A DNA stretch of 64,000 nucleotides from Saprospiraceae bacterium (lineage in GTDB: Bacteria; Bacteroidota; Bacteroidia; Chitinophagales; Saprospiraceae), in NCBI GenBank assembly GCA_020631355.1, contig JAHDHL010000016.1:48531-112530 (forward strand). The letters run 5' to 3'. This document shows positions 18,701-26,490 of this stretch, one piece after another (position 1 is the stretch's first letter; every line of letters starts with the position of its first letter). Both the position numbers and the translations under genes were made by a program. Below the pieces are notes generated by a model, which saw nothing but the letters and a program-made list of their open reading frames with translations, was not told the DNA's origin and made no database searches.

Positions 18701-20043
18701 CGCCACCATATTCATTCAATTGGTCCAATGGTGCTACGACTGAGGATATTTCGAATGTTCCTGCTGGTGATTATACCGTTACGGTAACTGATGCGAGAGG
18801 TTGTACGGGAACGGCTCCGTTTACTGTGAATCTTGTGGATTTGGAGTTGAGTTTCAATATCGCTGCCACATGTGAGGAACAGAATGCAGGAGCGTTCATT
18901 ACCGTAGTCGATAGCGGTGTACCTGCATTTGACTTGGTTTGGACGGGAGATGGTACGAATGGTGATGTTTTGGGTAATACCAATAATATCATTACGGTTT
19001 CGGATCTGAACATCGGAAACTATGCAGTAACGGTTACCGATGGTAGAGGATGTACAGCAGAAGCAACAACCGCGGTTCCTGAATATGACATTGAGGCACA
19101 AATGACAACACTCAATACTTGTGTTGGAGAGAATAATGGTTTTGTAGGAACAACACCATCCACAGGTATTCCTGATTTTGTTTACAACTGGTCCACGGGT
19201 TCTAATGGAGGTATCATCACTGATTTGGCTCCCGGCACCTATACTGTTACGATAACGGATGTGAATGGTTGTTCAGCCATAGGAGAGGGAACAGTGGAAG
19301 AATATGAATTAGCTGCAACACTTGATGTCCAGGATGTTTGTTCTGGAGAAAACACAGGTTCGATCACTGTGAATCTAACCAATTCCGAGGGCGTTATCAG
19401 TTATGAATGGTCCAATGGAGGAGTAACGAACCCATTGGTAGGTGTTGGGGCAGGTACCTATACGGTAACGGCTACTGATGCCTTGGGATGTACGGTTACA
19501 GCTAGTGCTACGGTACAGGAATTTGAATCTCCTACCGTAGAAGCCAGTGAGGATGTAACGATTGTCCAAGGAGAAAGCACGGTATTGTCTGCCAATGCTT
19601 CTGGTGGTACAGGACCATATGATTACTTGTGGATTCCATCGAATGTGGCAAATCCTACGGGTAGTACGACAGAGGCTTCTCCATCAGCGACTACGACCTA
19701 TACCATCATAGCAACCGATGCCAATGGCTGCCAAGCCACGGATACGGTTTTGGTAACAGTCGTTCCTGAAGTAAGGGTCGTCATGCCTACGGCATTCTCA
19801 CCCAATGGTGATTCGAATAATGAGGTATATGAACCATTTGTACCAGGGGATGCGGCAAGGGTCGTGACATTCCAGGTCTTCGACAGATGGGGTAAGCTCA
19901 TCCATAATGATCCGTCAGGTCCTTGGGATGGTAAGTTCAAGGGAACGGACCAACCTGTAGGAACTTATGTCTATGTAGTCGAGTATCTCGACCTACTGGA
20001 TAGGAAGGAACTCATTAAGGGCCACTTCAATCTCATCAGATAA
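15796..20043 (+). CDS. SprB-repeat adhesin with gliding-motility C-terminal (T9SS) domain
   Basis: A 1,415-aa secreted protein. The start at 15796 gives a normal signal peptide (MNTIKLRMRKLLSLIFLLSI, cut near SQAQ); an ATG at 15742 would add 18 residues. About ten SprB-like Ig-type repeats follow, recognisable by strings such as SCYGANDGSVTIELDGGVAP and AGDYTVTVTDARGC, alternating with a variant type (GGTDGSVQICVGGGNGGYAV). A PKD-like domain precedes the CHU_C sorting domain (MPTAFSPNGDSNNEVYEPFV; FQVFDRWGKLIHND; YVYVVEYLD), a type-B T9SS signal. It is low in Lys and rich in Asp, Thr and Gly, typical of calcium-stabilised surface adhesins. PorP/SprF and OmpA/PorE-like genes follow at once. 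Confidence 0.92.
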   Translation: MNTIKLRMRKLLSLIFLLSISWYSQAQECATWTEGCTNDGGYEWVITLAPGASINFGTMTPTDAWTMTQTGTNPEVWTVYGVDPNPGDILDFAIGSWSVSGPDCNTQNFAVGVDCLIDNCPNCASPACSITASTPSNVVCDDNGTPSDPSDDTFTFELLVNQSLGSASWTANDPAATSGNYGVLTAFGPFLIADGAVNLTITDDTNAGCTTTVSVNPPAACSNDTSCDITITAVTAGACNNQGTPLDPTDDTFEVTVNATVINGGAMNQFQVLEGTNILDTFDYDVGGIITIPSDGNTYTLTFIDLDDENCIETTTISQDPCCELDVETMIFPVTSSGATNGEIKLCINSGDGPFNISISPSVNESIYEVPGGCLHNYIIAGLPEGDYTITIEDANTCSFTSGTLTVGQPDCTGFMLSEISGTPVSCAGAEDGTMSVTLFDQGDATSITVDPGNGQAPVTFNDLDQPIELTGLPQGSYDVALFDNNGCEVTYLFNPVVISGPDPLVVTETTTDVTTVGGTDGSVQICVGGGNGGYAVTVDPAVGTVANNQGTCPDDGFLVSDLPAGNYEIVVADANGCADTLLIIVNDPDCSLDLNSTEFNGPDCGGDLAGSIMFDLNSGNYPYTITATNTNGETFNSVTEFGVVTLDGLPTGTYDILLEDGNGCQFSYNNIPLDGPSEMTLDTYIQNVSDNGQNNGAVDLCINGGNGGPYTINISPNVGTLLDNGTTSECDGSFSMEDLTAGVYDITVTDNEGCPQTFQVEVLEPSCATFTIDQVMIDSVSCYGANDGSVTIELDGGVAPFTYEIQGLQTVTTNDNTYTFNGLDDGEYQVFVTDANGCFAPYTIPVELFEPDPLSTVIAIIPPCAGESNGVICLVPQQGTPDYMYNVVNSDQEDQVVIDGPSPECVGEFHLNNVEAGVYHVELIDANGCIAHTITQVAEVTIGISGDVDNDCSNVDVGGVDINFGGGTPPYSFNWSNGATTEDISNVPAGDYTVTVTDARGCTGTAPFTVNLVDLELSFNIAATCEEQNAGAFITVVDSGVPAFDLVWTGDGTNGDVLGNTNNIITVSDLNIGNYAVTVTDGRGCTAEATTAVPEYDIEAQMTTLNTCVGENNGFVGTTPSTGIPDFVYNWSTGSNGGIITDLAPGTYTVTITDVNGCSAIGEGTVEEYELAATLDVQDVCSGENTGSITVNLTNSEGVISYEWSNGGVTNPLVGVGAGTYTVTATDALGCTVTASATVQEFESPTVEASEDVTIVQGESTVLSANASGGTGPYDYLWIPSNVANPTGSTTEASPSATTTYTIIATDANGCQATDTVLVTVVPEVRVVMPTAFSPNGDSNNEVYEPFVPGDAARVVTFQVFDRWGKLIHNDPSGPWDGKFKGTDQPVGTYVYVVEYLDLLDRKELIKGHFNLIR

Positions 20044-20146
20044 GATAACTGTAGACATCCATTTGGGTATTGGACATCCAATCCGTAAATACCCGAATGG
20101 AGCATTACAGACTTATTTCATTATTAATCAAAGAATGATCACGACA

Positions 20147-21163
20147 ATGAATCGTTTCAAAATAACATATAGCATACTGTTTCTGCTCATGGCCTTTTCC
20201 TTGAGCGCACAGGATATACATTATTCCCAATTTTACAATATGCCCCTCGTTCTGAATCCATCACTAACAGGTCATATTGAAGGGACATACAGGGCCAAGG
20301 TTCTGTATAGGAATCAATGGAATTCCATCACAAGCGGAGGTGTTTACTCCACACCCGGCCTATCTGTGGATATGAATTTCAAATTGAATGAAGAAAGTAG
20401 GAATTCATTCGGAGCCGGATTGGCTGTCATGAATGACCAAACAGGAGGTGGTGATTTCACCAATCTCTATGCATTGGTTTCCTTGGCATACCACATGAGT
20501 ATGGATAAAAAGGAAAAATCCTATATCTCCTTTGGTTTGCAAGGAGGATACATCACCAAAAGGGTAGACGAAGCGAACCTACTTTTTGCTGACGAATTGG
20601 ATAGCCAAGGAAATGCTACCAATGTCACAATGGAAAATTTCTCTGATTTGACTGCATCAGGTGGTGATTTGAGATTAGGGGTTACCTATAGTGGATACCC
20701 ATCAGATAAGATGAATTATAAGTTCGGTATCGCATACATGCATATCATTCGTGCCAATGAGGCATTCCTGAATGGTACGGATGAGAATAAACTCCCAGGA
20801 AGGATTGCTTTCTTCGGACAAGGAGAGTTCATTACTAAGAATCCAAAGTTGAGAATCCTACCGCACTTGTTGTTCATGAACCAAGCCAAAATCAATGAGA
20901 TTAACCTGACCTCTAATTTGGGATATAAGGTAACTCCTGATGTGGAATTGGTATTCGGTGCTGGATATAGGGCATCCGATGCAGCTATCGCTAACTTGGG
21001 ATTCAATTATAAGGGCGTGGAATTCCTTGCATCCTATGATGTCAATCTATCCAAGTTGACACCTGCATCAAGAGCCAACGGAGGATTTGAGATTAGTCTG
21101 GGTTATGTAGGTAGAATCAAGAAGCCTGTGAAACCCGAATTGCCTTGTATCAGATTCCATTAA
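20147..21163 (+). CDS. PorP/SprF-family outer-membrane protein of the T9SS
   Basis: A 338-aa outer-membrane beta-barrel. I start it at ATG 20147, which gives MNRFKITYSILFLLMAFSLS and cleavage before QDIHYSQFYNMPLVLNPSLT, the family hallmark; an ATG at 20135 or 20063 would only lengthen the leader. Further family strings are YRNQWNSIT, SFGLQGGY and the closing strand GGFEISLGYVGRI. In Flavobacterium SprF is needed to bring SprB to the surface, and paralogous PorP/SprF proteins accompany type-B CTD substrates. The adhesin just upstream is therefore its likely client (inference from context). Confidence 0.92.
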   Translation: MNRFKITYSILFLLMAFSLSAQDIHYSQFYNMPLVLNPSLTGHIEGTYRAKVLYRNQWNSITSGGVYSTPGLSVDMNFKLNEESRNSFGAGLAVMNDQTGGGDFTNLYALVSLAYHMSMDKKEKSYISFGLQGGYITKRVDEANLLFADELDSQGNATNVTMENFSDLTASGGDLRLGVTYSGYPSDKMNYKFGIAYMHIIRANEAFLNGTDENKLPGRIAFFGQGEFITKNPKLRILPHLLFMNQAKINEINLTSNLGYKVTPDVELVFGAGYRASDAAIANLGFNYKGVEFLASYDVNLSKLTPASRANGGFEISLGYVGRIKKPVKPELPCIRFH

Positions 21164-21215
21164 GCCGAATCATTGATACATTCAAATTATTATCTAAAAG
21201 AAATCAATACTCATA

Positions 21216-23567
21216 ATGAGAAAAACATATATCACAATCTTTTTGATGCTGTTTGTCATCATTGGGATGATGGCCCAGCCGGGAAAGGTCAGGGAAACGT
21301 GGAGTGAGCTCAAGGAAAAAGGAGATGTCCTTTATGATGCAGGGAGTTATTACACTGCAGCGGAATACTATTCCAAGGCCCTTAAACTGAATTCCTCAAA
21401 TGTGGAGTTGAAGTACAAACAGGCCGAGTCATATCGGTTGGGTAGGAATTATAAGAGAGCTGGAATTGCCTATAAGACAATTAGAAAGAAAATCCTAAGG
21501 GGTTCGGTCAAGAAAACCGACTACCCTTTGATTGATTATTATTATGGATTAATGATGAAACAATCCGGGGATTATGAGGAGGCAGAGGAAGCATTCTACC
21601 AATTCATCGAAGAATTCGATGGCTCCGTTGATGAACAATACAAGACGATGGCCCGAAATGAATTCGATGGTTGTCAGATGGCAAGGATGAGTAAGGAATC
21701 CATTGTCAAGGTAGCAGAAGTGGATGCATTGAATAAGAAAGTTAATAGTAAGTACACGGAATCCTCTGCATTCGTTATGTCGGATGGTACATTATTGTTT
21801 TCTTCGCTCAAGTCCGACGAACCGATTGTGATTGAGGGACAATCCATTGTTTCAAGATTATTCACGGCAGAAATCGGGGAAAAGAACAAAGTGCGTAATG
21901 TGGAAAAATTCAGTTTGGCCTTGCCCGGCGGATTATTCCATATCGGTTCTGCAACATTATCTCCTGATGGGGAACGTATCTATTTGAGTATCTGTGAACA
22001 GGATGGTGGAAGTGTTTCGGACTGCGATATCTTCGTGAGTCAGAAGAATCCCGGTAATGATAAGTATGATTGGGGAAGACCCCAGAAAATGCCCGCACCC
22101 ATCAATTCAGATGAATTCGAGAGTATCACACCATTCGCTACTTCGACTTCTGATGGTAGGGAAGTCCTGTACTTTGCTTCTGATAGAGAGGGCGGACAAG
22201 GAGGAATGGATATTTGGGTAGCAACTGGACGAGATGGGGAATTCACCGATGTTGTCAATTTGGGAACTAAGATTAATTCCATTGGTGATGATATCAGTCC
22301 GTACATTGATGATGCAGAGGGCTATGAGGACCCTAGACCAATACTTTATTTCAGTTCAAATGGACATCCATCCTATGGTGGTTTGGACATTCAGGTAGCT
22401 TACAAGAACAATGTCAACTTTACAGAGTGGTCAGAAACCAAGAATGCAGGTGCTGAAATCAATTCTACGGCAGACGAATTTTCCTACAGCCTAGCTCCTG
22501 AGAAGAATCGGGCTTATTTCGTTTCCAATAGGGAGGGCGGATATTCCGTTTCTGGAAGAACCTGTTGTGATGATGTATTCTACGCGGATATAGCTCCGCC
22601 GAAGTTGGAAAAAATCATCGTAGCGGATTTGTCAGGAAAAGTGTTTGATGAGAATAAGAAAATCATGGAGGGTGCTAAACTTACCCTGTATGATGTGACT
22701 TCCGGTCGTAAGATGGTCAAGGACCTAGCATCAGGAAAAGCAGGATTCAGCCATAATCCTTTGGATTTGGAAAGGTCATATGAATTGGAGGTTGCCGTGA
22801 ATGGCTACGATAGCCAAAAGTTCAGTTTCAATACCAAGGGATTGACCGATAACAAGACCATTTATAAGGACTTCTACTTGAAGAAAGAGAAAGTCATTGC
22901 TATGACTTGTAGCGTAACCGGTAAGGTTTACGGAGATAGCGGATCTACAAACAAGAGCTTGGTTTCAGGTGCTAAGGTGAAGATTTACCAATTCATTGGC
23001 GGTAAGCAAGAACTGTTCAAGGAGTTGGACACTGATAGCAGGGGAGAATTCCGAATCGATTTGCCCAAGGAGAATTCCTATAGGGTGGTCGTGAGTAAGG
23101 ATGGATACCTGAATGCTTCCGTAAGCGAAAGCACCAAGGGAGCCGGAGAGGTTTGTAATAAGAATGTGACTCTTACAGTCAAGGAGAAACGTAAGAATGT
23201 AGCATTCAAGATTGAGAATATCCTCTATGATTTCGATTCGCCTAAATTGAGGGATGAGTCCATTCCTAACTTGGAGGTATTGTTGAGATTATTGAATGAT
23301 AATCCGAATATCGTTATAGAGCTGGGCTCACATACGGATTCCAAGGGTACGGATGAATACAATATGGCACTTTCCCAGAAAAGGGCCCAGAGCGTGGTGG
23401 ATTGGTTAGTAGGTAAGGGTATCACTACCAATAGGTTGGTAGCCAGAGGTTATGGTGAATCGGCGCCATTGGTCCCCAACACGAATCCTGATGGCTCGGA
23501 TAATCCGGATAACCGCCAATTGAACAGACGTACGGAATTCAAGATTATCGGAGATGTGAATAACTAA
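21216..23567 (+). CDS. PorE-like TPR/PD40/OmpA protein
   Basis: A 783-aa exported protein, signal MRKTYITIFLMLFVIIGMMA. TPR-type helices (YTAAEYYSKALKLNSSNVEL; DYEEAEEAFYQFIEEF) cover about 25-140; PD40 blades (REVLYFASDREGGQGGMDIW; NRAYFVSNREGGYS) about 165-460; two carboxypeptidase-regulatory-like folds about 470-650; and an OmpA domain (ILYDFDSPKLRDESIPNLEV; LGSHTDSKGTDEYNMALSQK; NRRTEFKI) the end. The arrangement equals the protein at 560 but is longer by one fold. As the third gene after the adhesin and PorP/SprF it probably anchors that surface complex to peptidoglycan. Confidence 0.9.
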   Translation: MRKTYITIFLMLFVIIGMMAQPGKVRETWSELKEKGDVLYDAGSYYTAAEYYSKALKLNSSNVELKYKQAESYRLGRNYKRAGIAYKTIRKKILRGSVKKTDYPLIDYYYGLMMKQSGDYEEAEEAFYQFIEEFDGSVDEQYKTMARNEFDGCQMARMSKESIVKVAEVDALNKKVNSKYTESSAFVMSDGTLLFSSLKSDEPIVIEGQSIVSRLFTAEIGEKNKVRNVEKFSLALPGGLFHIGSATLSPDGERIYLSICEQDGGSVSDCDIFVSQKNPGNDKYDWGRPQKMPAPINSDEFESITPFATSTSDGREVLYFASDREGGQGGMDIWVATGRDGEFTDVVNLGTKINSIGDDISPYIDDAEGYEDPRPILYFSSNGHPSYGGLDIQVAYKNNVNFTEWSETKNAGAEINSTADEFSYSLAPEKNRAYFVSNREGGYSVSGRTCCDDVFYADIAPPKLEKIIVADLSGKVFDENKKIMEGAKLTLYDVTSGRKMVKDLASGKAGFSHNPLDLERSYELEVAVNGYDSQKFSFNTKGLTDNKTIYKDFYLKKEKVIAMTCSVTGKVYGDSGSTNKSLVSGAKVKIYQFIGGKQELFKELDTDSRGEFRIDLPKENSYRVVVSKDGYLNASVSESTKGAGEVCNKNVTLTVKEKRKNVAFKIENILYDFDSPKLRDESIPNLEVLLRLLNDNPNIVIELGSHTDSKGTDEYNMALSQKRAQSVVDWLVGKGITTNRLVARGYGESAPLVPNTNPDGSDNPDNRQLNRRTEFKIIGDVNN

Positions 23568-23598
23568 TATCTCCCTTACAGGGATAGCGGATAAAAGA

Positions 23599-23632
23599 AA
23601 AGCGGTAGGAAAATTTCCTACCGCTTTTTCGT
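23599..23632 (+). terminator. rho-independent terminator of the adhesin cassette
   Basis: Stem AGCGGTAGGAAA (23601-23612) pairs fully with TTTCCTACCGCT (23614-23625), flanked by an A-tract and T-tract, 33 bp after the PorE-like stop. Confidence 0.9.
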
Positions 23633-23656
23633 TTTTAGTTCAGGTGTTCTTCCTTG

Positions 23657-23791
23657 CTACTCCATCACAAACATGACATCCGAGTTCCTCCCTCCAATGG
23701 TCGTGTCTGGCGTACTGACTGATGTAAGCTCTAAATAGAATAGGGTGGCTAGCAAGAAGATGATTCCGATTACATAAAGGTTTTTCTTCAT
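23657..23791 (-). CDS. 44-aa single-pass membrane or exported peptide
   Basis: A minus-strand frame begins at ATG 23791, preceded by GGGAG 4 bp upstream, an unusually clear Shine-Dalgarno for this phylum. It encodes MKKNLYVIGIIFLLATLFYL, then a short polar tail containing STPDTTIGGRNSDVMFVME. The N terminus is a classic signal or membrane anchor, and codon and residue composition look genuine despite the length. No family is recognised. Its own upstream gap (23792-24148) can hold a promoter. Confidence 0.5.
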   Translation of the reverse strand: MKKNLYVIGIIFLLATLFYLELTSVSTPDTTIGGRNSDVMFVME

Positions 23792-24148
23792 AACTCCCGT
23801 TGGTTATTTAAATAAAATACATATGGATCCTAGCGTCCTGAATGTTTTATGCCAGCCTTGTTTTTAAGTTTTTATAGTAATGATATCGCAGTCGGGTAAT
23901 CCCGTGTCGCAAATATATAACAATATTGTATATATGTAATTTATTTTAATATATTTTTCATGGTATTATTGGGTTTTGTGACTCAATTGATTTTGAATTT
24001 GTTATGTTTAGCGTTTATTTATAATATGTTCAGGGGCAAAGCTGTGAGGAAAATTATCATTCCAAGGCATCCTTTTTTCCTCATAAAAATGTCCTTTTTG
24101 ATAAATTAGCGGCTTCACAATCTAGGAAATAAATAAAAAAGGTTCAGA
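23792..24148. other. AT-rich divergent intergenic region
   Basis: 357 bp between the 44-aa gene (minus strand) and galM (plus strand). Very AT-rich around 23910-23970 (TATATATGTAATTTATTTTA). I see no coding frame, RNA gene or clear promoter pair; it presumably carries divergent promoters. Confidence 0.4.
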
Positions 24149-25165
24149 ATGGAAACGATTGTATTAGAGAATAACCAAGGAATGAAAGCCATCCTAACCA
24201 ATTTTGGAGCACGCTTGATGTCACTTTTCATCCAGGACAAAAATGGTTTGCATAGAGATGTCGTACTAGGGTTCAATCACCCCGAGGATTACCTGAATGC
24301 GGAGGAAAAATATTTCGGTTGTATCGTAGGACGTTATGCCAATCGCATAGCGGACGGGAAATTTTCAATAGCCAATAAAACGTATCATCTGGCCTGTAAT
24401 AATGGTCCCAATAGTTTACATGGAGGCATCAAGGGGTTTCACCTGAAAACCTGGTCCATCATTTCCCAGACTAAGGATAGCTTAACAATGAGCTGTATTT
24501 CTGAAGATGGGGAAGAAGGCTTTCCTGGGCGGGTAGAAGTGGAAGTTCATTATAATCTTACAGATGATAATGCCCTGCATATCGCCTATACGGCACAACC
24601 TGATAAGGCGACACCCATCAATCTGACACACCATTCCTATTTTAATTTGAAAGGACATGACCAAGGCTCGGTTTTGGAACACGAATTACAAATCAATGCA
24701 CATTATTATTCCTTTGTTAATGAAAATCTGATTCCTACAGGGCCCTATGCACCTGTGGAGGGGACACCATTCGATTTTAGAAAAGCTAAACCACTAGGTA
24801 GGGATATTCGTCAGGAGCATCCCCAACTTGATTTGGGAAATGGATATGACCATAATTTTATCCTTAAAACCCAGAATTCTCAGGAGATTGTACATGCTGC
24901 AAGTATTTATGAACCTAAGCATGGTATAAGAATGGATGTACATACCAACCAACCTGGGATACAACTCTACACAGCCAATTGGCTGTCAGGAAACGATAAG
25001 GGGAAATCCAATCTTCCCTACACAGCCAATACTGCATTTTGTTTGGAGACCCAACACTTTCCGGATACACCCAACCAAGAAAATTTTCCGAATTGTACCA
25101 TAAAAAGTGGAGAAACTTATCAATATGTCTGTGAATACAGATTTTCTACGGATAAAAAATGCTAG
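24149..25165 (+). CDS. galM: aldose 1-epimerase (mutarotase)
   Basis: A 338-aa enzyme interconverting alpha and beta anomers of aldoses such as galactose. Family marks: GARLMSLFIQDKNGLHRDVV, IVGRYANRIADGKF with the substrate-binding Asn-Arg, NNGPNSLHGGIKGF, the catalytic-His region INLTHHSYFNLKGHD, NGYDHNFIL, and a terminal FCLETQHFPDTPNQ with the conserved catalytic Glu in the CLETQ string. No signal peptide, so cytoplasmic. No sugar-catabolic neighbours; the following gene is a lipoprotein. Confidence 0.94.
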   Translation: METIVLENNQGMKAILTNFGARLMSLFIQDKNGLHRDVVLGFNHPEDYLNAEEKYFGCIVGRYANRIADGKFSIANKTYHLACNNGPNSLHGGIKGFHLKTWSIISQTKDSLTMSCISEDGEEGFPGRVEVEVHYNLTDDNALHIAYTAQPDKATPINLTHHSYFNLKGHDQGSVLEHELQINAHYYSFVNENLIPTGPYAPVEGTPFDFRKAKPLGRDIRQEHPQLDLGNGYDHNFILKTQNSQEIVHAASIYEPKHGIRMDVHTNQPGIQLYTANWLSGNDKGKSNLPYTANTAFCLETQHFPDTPNQENFPNCTIKSGETYQYVCEYRFSTDKKC

Positions 25166-25290
25166 ATAGACGGCAAAGAATTTAATTTTGTTTAACCTTT
25201 TATACCTTTTAGTCATTAAAAGTTAAACAAAGTATGATGGTTTAGGTTCTTTTGATGTTGTTTCATTCATAAAACCTAAAACTCATATTA

Positions 25291-26235
25291 ATGTTTAAAG
25301 TGTCTAATCTCTCTAGATTATTAGTTCTATTCGCCATTGTTGTAAGTGTATGGTCCTGTAAGGATGATGCAGAGGATACAACAATCACTGCACAAGCTTC
25401 TGCTGATGCTGAATTGTCTTCTTTAGTTACTGCATTGGCCAGGGTTGACTTGGATGCTACACTGAGAGGCGATGGACCGTTCACTGTATTTGCACCAACT
25501 AATGCTGCTTTTGATGCTTTCTTGACTGCGAATGGATTCGCAAGTTTGGATGAAGTACCTGATGCTACACTGACTGCTATTCTTTTGAATCACGTGGTTT
25601 CTGGTGAAAACCGTTCCACTGGCTTATCCACAGGATATGTCTCTACATTGAGCCCAAGTGCTGCTGATCCTAACACGAACCTAAGTATGTTCATCAATAC
25701 TTCAGGAGGTGTAAGAATCAATGGTGTTTCTGACGTAACCACAGCTGATATCAGTGCTTCTAATGGTGTAATTCACAAGGTGAATGCTGTTATCGGTTTG
25801 CCAACAGTGGTAACCCATGCCGTAGCTAATCCTGAATTCGCAAATTTGGTAGCTGCATTGACTTCTGACGGAACTTCCATAGACTATGTTGCTACATTGT
25901 CTGGTACAGGTCCTTTCACTGTATTCGCTCCGAATAACGCTGCATTCAGCTCTTTCGTAGTAGAAAAAGGATTCGCCGGGTTGACTGATATTCCATTGGC
26001 AACATTGGAAACAGTATTGCAATACCACGTTGTCACTCCTGCTAATGTGAATTCTTCTTCATTGACCAATGGTCAGGTAGTGGAAACATTGGAAGGAACC
26101 ACATTCACAGTGAATTTGGATGGCGGTGCTACAATTACGGATAATGAAAGTAGAACCATCAATATCATTGCTACGGATGTACAGGCCAATAACGGTATCG
26201 TACACGTAGTGGATAGGGTATTGTCTCCGTTATAA
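25291..26235 (+). CDS. fasciclin-domain lipoprotein (two FAS1 domains)
   Basis: A 314-aa surface lipoprotein: signal MFKVSNLSRLLVLFAIVVSV then WSC as lipobox, followed by two FAS1 domains. Each has the H1 box GPFTVFAPTNAAFDAF / GPFTVFAPNNAAFSSF and the H2 region NGVIHKVNAVIGLP / NGIVHVVDRVLSPL. FAS1 modules mediate cell-surface adhesion and occur in many marine Bacteroidota. Codon use is richer in GCT/ACT than the neighbours, which may mean high expression. A hairpin terminator follows. Confidence 0.93.
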   Translation: MFKVSNLSRLLVLFAIVVSVWSCKDDAEDTTITAQASADAELSSLVTALARVDLDATLRGDGPFTVFAPTNAAFDAFLTANGFASLDEVPDATLTAILLNHVVSGENRSTGLSTGYVSTLSPSAADPNTNLSMFINTSGGVRINGVSDVTTADISASNGVIHKVNAVIGLPTVVTHAVANPEFANLVAALTSDGTSIDYVATLSGTGPFTVFAPNNAAFSSFVVEKGFAGLTDIPLATLETVLQYHVVTPANVNSSSLTNGQVVETLEGTTFTVNLDGGATITDNESRTINIIATDVQANNGIVHVVDRVLSPL

Positions 26236-26301
26236 TGAACTAAAATTGGCGCCGTATTTTCCTAGTGCCAATAGTTGTCTTTATAAAATTGGAAATTTAT
26301 G

Positions 26302-26338
26302 TTGGCGCTCATCAAAAGTGATGGGTGCCAATTTTTTT
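26302..26338 (+). terminator. terminator after the fasciclin gene
   Basis: A 12-bp stem with two G-T wobbles, TTGGCGCTCATC / GATGGGTGCCAA, loop AAAAGT, then seven T residues. Confidence 0.8.
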
Positions 26339-26490
26339 GATGAAACCCATTTAGCGAATTTTCGCTAGGAGTTTTGCCGCTGATTGGTTATATTTGATAA
26401 GAAATAATGTTTAATAAGGTGTTAGTCTGATATTTTAGCCTTAAAATAGGTGGATATCCATATAACACAACAATAAATGCACTTGCTATA

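Noticed and set aside
18340-19101. Minus-strand frames inside the SprB-repeat adhesin gene
   Set aside because: They lie fully within a strongly supported 1,415-aa coding region and show no domain.
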